DNA from: Ganoderma boninense
Taxonomy: Eukaryota; Basidiomycota; Agaricomycetes; Polyporales; Polyporaceae
Length of the DNA stretch: 64,000 nt
Direction of reading: 5' to 3'
Assembly (NCBI GenBank): GCA_002900995.3
Contig: CM035310.1
Span: forward strand, 654,155 to 718,154
The position numbers and the translations under genes are program-made. The notes below the pieces were generated by a model. The model saw nothing but the letters and a program-made list of their open reading frames with translations. It did not search any database and had not been told where the DNA came from. This document shows, piece by piece, positions 45,957 through 58,646 of this stretch. How positions within the stretch are numbered: position 1 is the first letter of the stretch; the number at the start of each line of letters is the position of its first letter.

Positions 45957-48469
45957 TCAGCTGCAGATTGAGGACGGTGCATAGCGACGATCACTGAGTG
46001 AAAGAAGTTCTTCCGAGGGTATTAGCGCGTGACATGTTGGTACGTGAAGATGACGCACAAGACCAAGATAATACATCTCTTCGGGCTCCTCTGATTTTTC
46101 CTGCCAGATGAGACCCTGTCGACTATCATCGCAAAGGAAACGGCGCGCTGATGTCACCAAGGTGATTTCTGATCCTCTCGAGATGAATGTATAATGGACC
46201 TTGGATTTCCGCAAATCGACCCACTCGGGAACTTCGTACGGCAATCCGCGGTCAAAAGTGGTGCGAAGGATGGAAGATGGCAGCGTCGTGGTACTGGATC
46301 CTGTGCGTTCAAAAGCAGTTATTTAGAATGTATAGGATTCAGAGTTTTGCCCACTGCTTATCATACCTGTATCAATGTGGAACGGCACACCCGATTCCTT
46401 GAAGAGAAGGAGTAGATCTCGGTCTTCGTAGCCATTACCTCGGGATTTGTATTCATCTTTGACGATGAGCTGGAGCATGATTCTTTTGACAAGAATAACC
46501 CAGCGCCTTCGGAATCGTTCAGACTCCATGATATGAATGGGGCTTGTCCACCGGACGCTCCGATGGAGCAAGTGAGCCGGGAACTTGTTGAACGCAAGAA
46601 AGCTATACCTGACGAAAATCGATTATGCCTCTAATCACCGACGATTATCAAGATGTACACGCACCCTCGATATACCTCCGGAGGGTTGAGATAGAAGTAA
46701 AGGACAATACCTCCGTCTTTCTAGTAGTGCAGTGTCATCAGTAACTCGAACGGCTGTGCGCTGGCTGAGACGCTTCAACGGCCACTCACACTGGTGATAC
46801 GGGGAAGATGGGCTTGAAGGACCGTGGAGAAACTCTACAATCCAGTGAGCATGCCATTAACCCCTGAAACAAAATGCATCAAGTAGGACACACAGGATAG
46901 TGGCTGCCATGATAGCCATAGTCTTGCTCGTGGCGGTAGCGGGCGTCGAATGCAGACATGTTGCTAGCATGATAGAAAGAAAAAGTGAGCGTAGTTCAAT
47001 GGAACAACAACATGTGGTAGAAGCACATACATCTCTGGGCCGAAACCGATTATTCCGTCCATTCGTAAGTCTTCAAAAACAGACTTAGCAGCTGCATCAC
47101 AGATGGCGAACGAAAATGCAGCATGGAGCATGTCCTCTTCATCGGGGCCAGATGTAAGCCAATTGTACGTGTTCTTGATCCCAAACTGAATGGGAGAACG
47201 CATAGGTCCAACAACTAATGAGAAATGATCATCAAACTCGCAACATGCAACACTGAGATATGTCGCTTACTCAACGTGTGCTTCCCATTATACACGATCC
47301 GTGAATAATGGAAGTGAGAGGGAACAGGAACGGGGGCTCCGTCTTCATAACCTCTCCCCTCGAAATGCTTTGCAAGATAGGAGGGCATATAGCTTTGTGG
47401 AAGCGCAGAACGCCGACGCGAGCGTCGACTTCCCGCAACCAACGTAAGCTTACATGCCACACCATCCACAGGTGGCCGGTGGTCCTCGATCTTTTGGAGT
47501 TCACAGGCCTGGCGATGGAAAATCCAGCTACATATCAGATAATTGTCAGTCCTACAGTCACAGTGTACATATCAATGTGCCGAAATGACTCACGTACTGG
47601 TTGCACCTGTCCCGAACCGCAAACTGTAACTTCTCGTTGAGTCGCCGATGGGCGGAACAGCACTCACCGGAGTCGGCTTGCAGATCAAATCTTACGTCCT
47701 GGCCTTGGATCTTGATATTCTGGTATAGAGCACCGTCAGATAACCAGAAGCACGACTCCGTACTAGTGATTTTCGACCTACTATCTCTACGCAATATAGT
47801 GCCTCTTCTATATTGACGTCCGAGTCAAGATGGTTACCACGGGTTGAAGCTAAGGAAACTGGGACTGACTCCATTCTCTGTGCTCCATCCCTACTTTGAT
47901 GCGTTCTTGGTAAGACAATTTGTCGACATATGTTCCCACAACTTCCGGAGGGTCGTCTTCCGCTCTGATTGCTGGACCCGATTCGGAAATCTTCATATCT
48001 TTGAAAAGGGCCATGACGGTGGCCCGAGGAGGAGAACATTCGACGGTGCTCTGCAGGGTGCCAGTGGCCGTGTACCAATGAGTTAGTTTGTGCGCTGTTC
48101 GACAGTGGAAGAAACCTACTTACCGTAGTCGCAACAGATGAGATCGTCTCTACAGCAGTCGTAGACTCAGACCCCTCATCCCCACTCACACCGTGCTCAA
48201 GCCCGTCGTATTTCGCGACGACGCGAAATCCGCCCCCTTCTTCGATAACCAAGTAAATTCCTGGAGGGGAATCTTCCTGGAGATAAAAGCCGTGGCGTAT
48301 CACATCCGCCACGCGCTTGGTGATCTGTATGGGTACACAGCCCTCAGGAGCATAGGTGGGCGGCACGTACACGTTCGATGGCCGACATCTCGTCGGGCGG
48401 CTTCAAGATCAGATATCGATCCGGAGTTGGCAAGCCAGGTTGAGTGGGAGTGGAGCTGCCGGCGTCCAT
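45957..48469 (-). CDS. Aspartic-protease-like gene, frame damaged
   Basis: Several minus-strand exons carry pepsin-family (A1) landmarks in the right order: YQNIKIQGQDVRFDLQADSG, the first catalytic loop with DSG in place of the usual DTG; LRFGTGATS, like the flap-region GTG; FEDLRMDGIIGFGP, the hydrophobic-hydrophobic-Gly motif after the N lobe; and FHIDTGSSTTTLPSSIL, the second catalytic loop. The start ATG at 48469 opens a frame with RYLILKPPDEMSAIER, but near 48374 a 2-base shift is needed to continue with YVPPTYAPEGCVP. Joins between about 47.7 and 47.9 kb are also unclear and there is no obvious signal peptide. It may be a decaying protease or a non-secreted relative. The exact exons and the C-terminal end are uncertain. 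Confidence 0.5.
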
Positions 48470-49950
48470 GGTGAGGAGCGTAGGTGGTCGACGCAGAGAG
48501 GGATATGTCCAGCAGATTGTATGGGGTTGTTGGACTGAGGGGTGCCAGTGATAAACCTCGGTTTTTATAGAGGAATGGTCGCTGGCTTGTGACGGTATGG
48601 CAACACCTGCTGATAGACTCAGGATGCCGCGCAGCCCGGATGGGTTCCAAAATCACCAGTCCGGACGTTGGGAGAAGATTCTAGTAGAAGAACGTCATGA
48701 AGAGAGCATGCGTGTACAAGGCATGATTGTAAGCGACTAACTCACAACGTCGATCAGATAGCGGACCACAGCAGTGACAATCCCCATCGTCGTACCCACA
48801 TATCCCAACGCGCACCTGTAGTCTCGAGTCATTCACTTAAATACAGTGTTCATGAGAAAAGCCTGATGCGCCCATGCCCCGACTGGCTGCTTCTTGGATT
48901 CTTCGTCCCTGGTTTTCAGTCCTGAGGGTATGAGCTATTTGATAAAAAGGGTGAAGAACAATTATCCTTGATACCTCCATCCACGCCCGTATAAAGCAAT
49001 TTGGGTAGAGTGCTATGTATGCATGCCAGAGTTCGAGAGGCGAGCGGGCGAAGTTGAAATGCGAAGATGATCTGATCCTGTTGAAGCAATCTTTAGGAAA
49101 ACAAACAACGTTTGAGTAGTCGAAACATATTCAAGTTTAGGTGATTGAAGTACTTCTCAGGTATCGGGCGTCCCATTCAGCGGTTCTACAGAAAAACACG
49201 CCGATGAGATCACGGAGCTTGCGAGTCGACGATCGAAACAGGGCAGAAACTCACCTTCAACCGTGGAAGTTCTCAAGCCGCGTGTTGATGGTGTGCAAAA
49301 TCGGAGTCTCGATGATGTCGGAGAGAGTCGGCGGCTGCTATCGAACATGGCCGACCCACTTGGCAACCAGAATGTAGTACACATGAGACGTCCCGCGAGC
49401 AGTCAACTCAACCGTCGACCCAAAGAAGCTGTCGATATTTCTTTGGGGTAAGTCGTATAGGTATATCGCCCCTCCGGGCAGGCCTGGTCACGCACTTGGA
49501 TGCCTGAATACTTATCCTCGTTCAAAGTCCTGGTATCCAGACACAATCGCGCTTCGTGCGGGCTTACGCCCGCCCTTGCGCTCTTCCACCCCCCCCCCCC
49601 GACCTCCTGAGCTGAGTCTCAGGCTGCGGTGACATGCAGTTGCGAACATGATCGCACTTCGGGCAAGCCTGCATAAGTGTCCCCACCATCGCGCGCTGTG
49701 CCTCCTTACAATGCTATATTAGAAACCAGTGCGACCTATGTTGCCATGCAACCTCGGATTGTGGCTCAAATCGAAGTGCGTACTTAACTCATTGGAAGAA
49801 AAGCTCAAGTCGGTCCGCTCGGCTTATGAGTGCCAGGGGTCCATCTGATGAGATTACCCAATGCGGTAGTTTCCACGTGTTGATGGCACCGTTTACATGG
49901 ACTCGTATTTACTGCAAGGTAGACCTGGTTCACTAACGTGACCAGGAATA
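48470..49950. other. Interval with a decayed exon and a C12 run
   Basis: Contains the 49190-49300 fragment homologous to 43.5 kb, with an in-frame stop soon upstream of LHTINTRLENFHG on the minus strand, and a run of 12 C at 49589-49600. No intact gene seen. It also includes the promoter and missing 5' exon(s) of the acyl-CoA oxidase. Confidence 0.5.
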
Positions 49951-52244
49951 TTGAACACCCCCTCCCAACGTCCAGTGTACTCATGCGAGAAACGTTCAGG
50001 CGAGATGGAGTGGCAGCCTCGTCAATGCATCCTGTTAGTCCTCTCCAACGACCCCATCTTCGACAAGTCTCCTCGACCGGTCCTCACCTGTACCCAGCTC
50101 TACACCCGCGGGCTGGTCATGATGGACCTCGTCCATGAGCTCACGGAGAAACACCAGCGGTCTGCCGATGATGCGACCCTTGCGTTCAAGATCCTCGACG
50201 AGCCGCTCCCTATCCAGCTCCATATGGCAGGTGCGTATCATCCTATCCTCTTCTCCCTCTGAGGATCCAGCACGTATATCCCCTCCACCGGTAGCGTTCG
50301 AGCCCGTCATCAAGCCACAGGGCCCACCCGAGCTGCACGCAAAATATGCCGACCTCATCTCGCACCGCGGTATCCTCGGCTGCTAAGGACCTCCATGGCA
50401 CCAATTGCGCAACGTCACCACCCTCGAGACCACCGCGACCTACCTGCCCCTTTCGCGCGAGTTCGAGCTGCACACGCCCACCCCGACCGCAGCCAAGTGG
50501 TGGATCGGGACCCTCGGCAGGACCGCGACGCACGGGGTCGTCCAGGCGCCGCTTATCCTCCCCTCGGGCCGCGACGCGGGCCCGCACCTGTGCTTCGTGC
50601 AGCTGCGGTCGCTCGAGGACCATCGGACGCCGCCGGGGATCACGATCGGGGACATTGGGCCGAAGGCGATGGGCGGGTACGCGGCGGTGGACAACGGGTT
50701 TGCGCGGTTCGAGCGGGCGGATCCCGAAGGAGCAGATGCTGAGTGCGTTTTCCGCCGTGACCGACGAGGGTGAGTACGTGCGGCCGCCGCATGCGAAGCT
50801 GAGCTACGGAGGGGTGAGCCTGAGTGCTGTTCCCCCTTGGCATGGCACGATGATGATGCTGAAGCTCTGGCTTTCGCTCAAGATGCTGTACATTATGTCG
50901 AGGTACGCCCCGCCTTTACTTTTGAATGTGTGCTGTTTCGACCTTTGTGTAGCATGGTGAGCTCTGCTGAATGGACCATTACCCGAGGTGCGACGACCCC
51001 CATATCATATTGCTCATGTCCAAATTGTGACGTCCTCTCGCCCAGCTGCCACCATCACCATCCGGTATGCGACCGCCCGACGGCAGGGAACTAAAGGCGA
51101 AGACGGCTTTGGAACAGCAAGCGATAAGCGATCAAATACCCCTCCGTATACCACTGCCTCCTGCGCGTCCTCACCCGCGCCTACGTCTTCATCCTCCTTG
51201 GCCGCAACCTCGTGCGTGACCTCCCCCCTTCCCCCTCCCCTGCGTGCACAGACGACCGCCTTCACCGCCCGCCTCGCCCGCCTCGCCCGCCTCACCCGCC
51301 TCTCGAACGGCTGCACCTCCTTCCTGCCCTCGATGCGCGCCACGACCACCGGGCTCAACGTGCTCGCCACCACGCGAGCGATCGCGGACCTCGAGACCGC
51401 GCGCCGGTCGATGGGCGGGCACGGCTTCAGCGCGTGGGCCAGCTCTACGCGAACTACGTCTCTGCTGCCACGTACGAGCGTCGATCTCATACCTAACGAT
51501 GCGTACGTGCGGCGGCTTCCCGATGCCGGTTGTGGCAAGCGGGGTCTGGGGGTGCTCGTGTGCGTGGTGCGCGAGCGGGCAAGGTATGATGCAGACCCGG
51601 ACACAAGCATGGACGAGCCGGATGACGCACGCGTTCGTCGCGGCGCAGGTAGGCGACATGATCAATGGTTTGGAGGACAGTGTTGGCGGGAAGGAGGTGG
51701 GAGTCCTCCGGAAGCTGTATACTCTGGTTCGCGCCGCTTGCCCTCTCCGCGCAGAGATTGTTCTGACGTCGATGGGATAGTACTTGCTGACGACGGTGGA
51801 GAGCGGTTTGGTCGACGTACTGACGTTCGGATTGCTAGGCGGGAATGGTCATGGGGGGACCCGTTGAGGGAGCTGCGCGTGGCGATCAAGAGGCTTTGCG
51901 AGGAGCTGTCCCCGGATGCGATTGCGCTCTCGGGTTTGGGTTCTCGGATTGGGGGCTGGATAGGTGAACCATTTGTCCCCTGTAAAAAGGTGATAAGAAA
52001 GTGCTGGCTTGCTGATTCTGTGTAGTACCCTGAGTGTGTAAGTACAACGGAAACGCATACGAGACGCTGTTTAAGATGGCGCAGTTGGCAATTTGGAGCC
52101 TCTGAACGAGTCTGAGTTATCCCAGGGCTACGAGGTTCTTCGGGTGGCTGTTGGCTACTGTTGAACGCTGACTTCAAGTGCAGAAGTATCTACATCAAGC
52201 CGATGCTTGAGCGCGGACAACGGCTCGCAAGCGCGAAGTTGTAG
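49951..52244 (+). pseudogene. Peroxisomal acyl-CoA oxidase, multiply damaged
   Basis: Order of family blocks: RSADDATLAFKILDEPLPIQ; FEPVIKPQGPPELHAKYADL; LETTATYLPLSREFELHTPT; KWWIGTLGRTATH; KAMGGYAAVDNGFARF; EQMLSAFSAVTDEGEYVRPP; IRYATARRQG; ARRSMGGHGFSA; GQLYANYVSAATYE; LLTTVESGLVDVLTFGLL; ERGQRLASAKL. The C-terminal AKL is a PTS1-type peroxisome signal. The enzyme would do the first, H2O2-forming step of peroxisomal beta-oxidation. Lesions: a TAA at 50384-50386 where the conserved QTE..HGT segment should be, with about 12-15 nt missing; frame shifts near 50718, 51118-51131, 51430 and 51930; an extra TAAG near 52030; and an 8-bp insertion near 52086. Introns between blocks remain GT-AG. It could be a young pseudogene or a badly assembled gene. 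The N-terminal exon upstream of 49951 was not found. Confidence 0.82.
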
Positions 52245-52418
52245 AGCATATGCGATACTAGGCGAACACGCATTGGATTTTCATGTAATGTACAGCATAC
52301 CTCGCACGGATGTGGAGTCAGACAAACCCCACACACGGATGGTACAATGAGGCGTGAAACCCACAAGAAGCCACAAAGCCGACAACATTGAGCCCCCAAG
52401 TACACCAACGGACCCTTC

Positions 52419-53217
52419 TTAGTCCTCATCCTCATCCTCCTCTTCCTCGTTCTTGTCGCTGGCTTCCTCCTCTTCCTCCTCCTCTTCCTCCTCATCGCTC
52501 TCGATGACCTTCTTAGCCTTCTTCACGGGCTTAGACGGCGGCGACGCCGCCTTTTTCGCGCTCGAGCTCGAGCCCGGCTTGCCCTTGCCCTTGTCCTTAC
52601 TCGACGATGACGATGACTTCGGCTTCTTGGACTTCTTGGCCTTGGGCTCGTCCTCGTCGTCCTCATCGTCGTCGTCCTTGTCGAACCCTTCGACCTTGGT
52701 GTAGTCGACCCGCACGCCGCGCGTGCGCCGGCCGGTCGTGATGATGTTGGCCGTGCTCAGGGCCTCAAGCTCGTCTGCGAGTGGAGTATTAGCATTACGG
52801 CCACGTCGGTGTCGTGATATAGGTTTTACGGCAGGGCTGGATGAATGGGTTAATATACGCACCATTGTCGATGCCCTCGTCCGAGTCTCCGCCACTGGCC
52901 TCGAAATCGTCCTCCTCCTCGTCCCGCTTCACCCTGCATTCGCGCCATCGTTCATGCGTTCAAGCATTCGCGGTCGTGTGGATGGATTGGAAGTTGCGAT
53001 TGCGACAGAGAGGGGGTGGAGGCGTTTTGAATATTCGATAGGAGGCCCGAGGATCGGTTGTTTGTTCGATGTTGAGGAATGAGGGGGGCGGCAGCGATCG
53101 CGAGGGGCTCGGTTCGTGACACTGTAGACAGCACCGCGCACAAAGACGAGAGCGACGTTACTTTTTTCTCTTCTTGGAATCCGCCTCGGGCTCCGCACGA
53201 CGTTTGCCGCGCGCCAT
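52419..53217 (-). CDS. Small acidic/basic nuclear protein, conserved-type hypothetical
   Basis: Three exons on the minus strand: 53217-53162, 52933-52863, 52774-52419. They total 483 nt and give 160 residues. It begins with a basic run (RGKRRAEPEADSKKRK, a likely nuclear localisation signal). An acidic segment, the block ELEALSTANIITTGRRTRG and VRVDYTKVEG follow, then alternating Asp/Glu and Lys/Ser runs ending in an acidic tail. Composition suggests a histone- or chromatin-binding protein such as a histone chaperone, but the central block does not match a family I can name. It converges with the acyl-CoA oxidase (175 bp between the stops). The frame is intact. Confidence 0.78.
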
Positions 53218-53920
53218 CGCGATGATGTTCGACTTCGAGTTCAAGCGGTGATGTGGCACGGTAAGCTCCCTTCACAAACTCGAGGACTTGGAATCGGATA
53301 AATGGAGATGCAGAGGTGTGCGGGGTGCCAGTGGTGGCGGGAGATGGCGATGGGCGGGGAAAAGGAGCGTGGGCGACGGCGGGGTCGAGTAACGGTGACG
53401 GTGCCTGCGAGTGTGGGGAACGTTCGTGACGTCGGACGCGTCCTGCCGCGCGGACCCGGAGATCCTCGTCGTGCGATTCGCGCAGGGGCGGCTGCTGCCC
53501 GCCGTTGCGGCGGAGCTCGGTCTCGCAGGCGTTGGTGCTCGTCTCCGACTGCTCTGAGCTCGAACTCGCCCTCGCGCGATTACGTCCCTGCGCTCCGTCA
53601 CCCAGGATCTGTGGCTCAGACCCCGGGGCGGTGGCGGTACGGTCGTTGTTTTCGTGGTCCGAAGCCGGGATCTCCTCCGCGACGCCGTCGACTCCTCCGC
53701 GATCGTTGGTTAGCCCCCCACCTCGCCGCGCACCGGGTGCACTCCGCCTCATCCTTCCCGACCGCCAGCCCTGCTCCTCGGCCTCTTGTGCATGCATCTG
53801 AATCTTGGGCAGCTCCCGCTTATGGCCAGCACACACCGGACATTCACACTGGACATTCTGGCGATCCTTGGACGCCTGGAGCATCGGGCAGGAGCACGTT
53901 CGCAGATCTGCCCCGCTCAC
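53170..53920 (-). CDS. Possible Cys-rich open frame upstream of the acidic protein
   Basis: A minus-strand frame is open from 53920 through the start of the acidic-protein gene. Its first 40 residues hold several Cys and a CECPVCAGHKREL segment that resembles short zinc-binding starts seen in some fungal transposase-related proteins. The rest is Arg/Ser/Pro-rich low complexity. Long open frames arise by chance in this GC-rich DNA, so this is tentative. Confidence 0.25.
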
Positions 53921-56123
53921 ATCCGGAGGTGACGTTGAGTTTCATTTCGTCCATCGCTGCTCCTTCCCTGTCGCAATTGCCCGCTGCGACAGCGCAACCA
54001 GGAGGCTGGCGTTTGGCGTTTGGGCAGGCCGCCTTCTCGGCCGTAACGGTAACCACTCATTTAACCTCATCCGCGACATACACGGTCCTCAGCCTCGTCA
54101 CTTGATCCTTGAAGTCGGCACCAAACTTCGGCGTGGAGGAGCGATTCGCGAACAGCAAGCTGCGGACAGCGAGCCGCGACTCCAGGAGGTTCGCATCGCG
54201 GCGGCACTGTATGTGCGGCGCCCATTCTGCACAGGGTCCCCAAGCCTCGACCGCCTTGCCGTCCGATGAGTCTCCTCGATCTCTGCCCTCCCCCGGTATT
54301 TTTTGCAAGCTATGGACGCCACGCCGCACGCCGCCCCGATTTTGGCATCGAATGCGCCATTCCGAGCCCAGTACAGCATTCGCCGTGCGCGGAGAACACC
54401 GCTTGGGCGATCCCAACCCTATTCCCTTGGGATCGTCAGCACGAGTACTCTGTATGTCTCCGCCACGTCCCCTTATCAATTTCCCCACTCGCTACTCAAC
54501 CCTGCCAAGTCCCTATATCAGTGCGCCCTGCGTAGCCAGTACGTCAGATGCCGCAGGCCTCAGGCCTGCGGAACACTAAGCACCCCATCCTGGCCGCTGA
54601 ATGGCCGCAACAGCCGCCGCTGGCCATCCTCCTACCAAACACCCGCCGCAGGCGGCGTACCCGTCGAACCCATGTGCCGCAAAAAGCAATGTTGCGCTCG
54701 GCACAGGCCCAGCCCTCCCCGGCGGCACACTGTTGACGGGGTCGCTGCCCTAAGCACCGTGAGCCGTGCGCTGCGAACAATCACGAACGGCGAACGGTGA
54801 ACGGACGGTGAGCTCCTCCCCCCCTTCTTCCCTGCCAGCCTCCGAGGAGCACGCTGCTTAAGCTGGCCGCGTGTTTGTCGCGGGTGCGATACAGGCATCA
54901 CTGGTGCCCTCCTCCCTGCGCCCGGGTCATTGTCCTTGTTTTGGTATCGAGCATTGAGCTTCCGGACGCTGCGTCTCTGCTTACCGTATGTTGTATGTTC
55001 TTCACGTGCAGACGTTAGACCCTTGACGACCCCCCGGCGCGCCCGCTCTCACGGACCCTCGGCTTAGCCTCTTCCGTGCAAACGCCGCCGCGCATCAGAC
55101 CTGAGGCCACAAGATACGGTGCGATGCAGACCACAAATTCAATGCGTGCACGTACGCGAGGACGCACACAGATTGCTGCCGGGGGGACGATGAACGACGC
55201 GGCTGACATCGCCCTGCAGGGTGCCGCTCTCCAAGAAGCTCTCGCTTACTCGCCGAGCATCGATGCCTGATGCAACAAGCTCGGGCCTCCTGCTCTGCCC
55301 TGCACACGAACACACACGAGCCACGAGCACGCCACCGCCCAGGCGAGAAGGAGAAGAAGGAGTCGAAGTGCGGTGCTGCGCTGCGTGCGCGTATGTCGCC
55401 GACATTGTCAACTGCGTCCCGGCCAACAAACGGTCGTGAATAACAGTGCTGCGACAGCCCGGCCATCTTCCGCCGACCGTGCCCGTGTGTGCGTGCGCCG
55501 CACAGGCGTCTCTTCCTTTCCCTTAGCCTGAGCCCTTCCCTCCCTCCTCCCTCGTCTCGTCTCGCGCCTTGCATCGCATCTGAATCGCACCCATACCCGC
55601 GTAGGTGCGAAGTTGAAATTCGAAGAACCACAACTCTTTTCCTTCGGTTTTCGTGCCTCGGACACGCGCGCGGACTAGTGTCTGCCGTGACGGTGCAGCC
55701 CCTCGCGCCGCACTTCGCCCCACGCACTCAGCCCGAGCCTCCGACTGGACGCTGGACAGCTGCCGCCACGTCCTTATCATCTCCGCTGCCCTCCCCGCGT
55801 CGGAGTGCCCATCTGACCCCCACGTCCCACCCCCCGCAGCCTGAGGTTCTGTCTCCGCTCTATTCGCCCGCTCCCCCTTCCCCCTTCGCCCCCGAACCCA
55901 GACGCTGTCGTGCGTCACACTAGACTCAGCGGGTGCTTTAGCCACACCCGGCCTTCCAGCGACTCGTGAGCAGCTCGGCGAATCCGCGTCCACGACTCCG
56001 CGCCGCAATCAGCTAAGTTAGCATTACGTTCCGTGCTCTCGCTGAGCAAGCGCTGTGCCCGGGAGTCGGCTCGCTGGCTGGCCGGGCGAGAGGGGAGGTG
56101 GGGGCGCCAAGGCTAAGTTAAGT

Positions 56124-56151
56124 TAAGAGCTAAGAGCTAAGAGCTAAGAGC
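56124..56151. repeat. Tandem repeat, TAAGAGC x4
   Basis: Four perfect copies of a 7-bp unit directly after two AGTTA copies. Confidence 0.85.
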
Positions 56152-57341
56152 GACGATGGAGGACGATGGGTGGGACATGTGCTCGAGCTCGGGCCACCCG
56201 CACGCTCGCGGCTTCACAGCGCAATACAGATGGCAGATGCGAGATGCGAGATACGGGTGCGCGTCCAGATATAGCTGCAGATATGGCTGGCAGTAGCGGC
56301 GTAGCGTACCCGAGTCTGGTGCAGTACTGCGCCGGTGCGCTTTGAAGTTTTTGAAGCTTTGTTCGCGGGATGTTGATATGGATATGGATAGGGATATGGG
56401 CATGCCCCATTCGACCTCGGAGGTCCGACTCCTTCCCATTCGCCGCCGTGTCGACGTCTTCGCGCGTCCCAGGGTGGTCAGCGCCGCCGGCCGCGTACCT
56501 CGTGAATGCACAGGATTCGGACGCAGGACGTGTTGTACGTACGTATGCGGCACACGTACTCCTGTAGTCACGTACAATATGCCTTGGCAGCGCTTCCCTG
56601 TCGGTTTCGGAATTTCCTTCGAGAAGATCTCCTGCGGCGTCGACGTCAACGTCAACGTCAGGCTCGACGTCGACATCCACATCCACATTCAGTGCCCCGC
56701 ACTCAATACAGCAATTTCTCAGGCATCAGGCATCAGGCCTCAGCAATCAGTATTCAAACTTCAATATTCAATCCCGGCCCTTGCCCCCAAGATCTCAGGC
56801 CTCAGGAGCAGCCATGGGAACCCGGACTCGACATGGCCCGCTCCGACCCAGAAGCACCGGCAGCGCGCCAGAACCAGGACCCTCGCCCTCCTCCAGGCTC
56901 GCTCGAACCCCGACGGTCCTGTCCAGTGTCAAGTAACAGTAACAACAAAAATACCCCATCAGCTGTAACGCTCATGCCTCAGGCCGCGGTCTGAATCGGG
57001 TCGCAACATGCAAGTTGGCTGGGCCCCCTGCCAGTGCTGGCGATAACACAAATACTAAACACCAAGACCAATACCAGCGCGAATATCGATACTACGAGAA
57101 GAGACGAGACGAGAAGCCCCGCCCCGTCGCCCCGTCGCACTGCCCCGGCGGAGCGCGAGCTTCGTCTCGGAAGCAGCGACGTCTTTCAAGTTCAAAAGCT
57201 GCGTCGCGGCCGTCGGCTAGAATCGCAGATTCGGTTTTGCCTCCTCCTTCCCGGTATCGGTATCAAGCCAGTAACCTAAAGCTTGATGCAATGGCCAGGA
57301 CACGGATACGGAGCCACGATCACTCACACATCGGTTCTACC

Positions 57342-57365
57342 ATGATGCATGATGCATGATGCATG
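57342..57365. repeat. Tandem repeat, ATGATGC x3.4
   Basis: Perfect 7-bp unit repeated three times plus a partial copy. Confidence 0.85.
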
Positions 57366-58442
57366 AATCAGGACGCACGGGACGCCGGCCGGAGAACGCA
57401 CTGGCAGGAGAAGCTACATAGGGCTTCCCGAAGCCCAAGCCCTCCCAGTGCGGAATGGGGCCGGGGCCATTCAAGGTGAAATCCATCCATGCATCCGAGT
57501 CCGGATCCATGATCCATCGCCACGAACGTGGATTGCAACCCGTCCGTACCCATGTCCGTCCGCCAAGGGCATCCCATACAGTGAGTATTCATATGCGTAT
57601 GTATAGGCAGATGCTGCGGTTGCGATGGCGAGCGGGCCCCCCGTTCGCTCTCTCGCTGGTCGGGACGGGGGTGCTGCATTCGGCCGCGCCGTGCTCGCCG
57701 TACATGTAATCGTGACGCAACGCGCCGCCGCGGGTTCTCATGCGCGCGCGTGCTTTGTATACAGCATACAGTACTTATGCAGTATACAGTGATTGCTATT
57801 GCTACGGCGGAACGCGGAGTCGCGGACGCGTGCGTTCTCCGTGCTCAGGCTCTCGGTTATCCGTACTCAATCGCCTCCGTTTGTGGTCACTGGTTCGAAC
57901 TTCGTGGTTCTCAGCGCAACTTCTCGGCCACCGCTTCGGCCACCGCTTGGTCTGAATCGTCTCTTCGTTCGTTTCTCTCTGGCGATGCTACGTACTTCCT
58001 GCATAAGTAAGTATAACCTGCAGCTCCGAACCGCACGCGCGGGAACTGAAGCAGCGCGATGTGGTAATAAATTTGATCGCCCCTCCGCGCCCGGGAGATC
58101 TGTATTATCATGTGTACAGGCGGGGCGTGTCACTGCGCACCGCACATTGCACACCGCACATCCGATTGCGTACATACATCATCCGAGCAGCCGTGGAACA
58201 CGGCGGAACGAGACGCGGAAAGCGTCTTGAGCTTCCTTGGGAGTAAGTACACCCTTTTCCCCCTCAGCAGCTAGTACGTACTCGAGCTCGTCGAGCTCGC
58301 GTTTTATTTTTCGCTTCGCGGGCACACAGCCGGTCACATCACGGTACTTAGTACTTAGTAAATATAAAGTACAGCCCACACGGCGGCGGCTGGAGGGGTA
58401 TGTAATACAGTACAGGGCAAGCAAGCAAGGGCACAGGCACAG

Positions 58443-58466
58443 ACACGGACACGGACACGGACACGG
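58443..58466. repeat. Tandem repeat, ACACGG x4
   Basis: Four perfect copies of a 6-bp unit, preceded by two CACAGG/ACACAG variants. Confidence 0.85.
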
Positions 58467-58623
58467 GAAACATCATCTAATCCATAACGTTAGCTTATTC
58501 GGGAGGACATACGGTACGGAGCGGTATGCGGTATGCGACATTGAGCCTGTGCGGCCCCCTGGGGGCCGGCCGAGGCTGGAGGTATACTATGGATAACGGC
58601 GGCTGGGGGGAGACAACACGGTG

Positions 58624-58646
58624 ATGGTGGTGGTGGTGGTGGTGGT
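58624..58646. repeat. Trinucleotide repeat, (TGG)n
   Basis: Seven to eight perfect TGG units. Confidence 0.85.

Noticed and set aside
54057..56968. Several 140-210 codon frames on both strands
   Set aside because: Heavy overlap, low complexity and absence of motifs; typical of GC-rich non-coding DNA.
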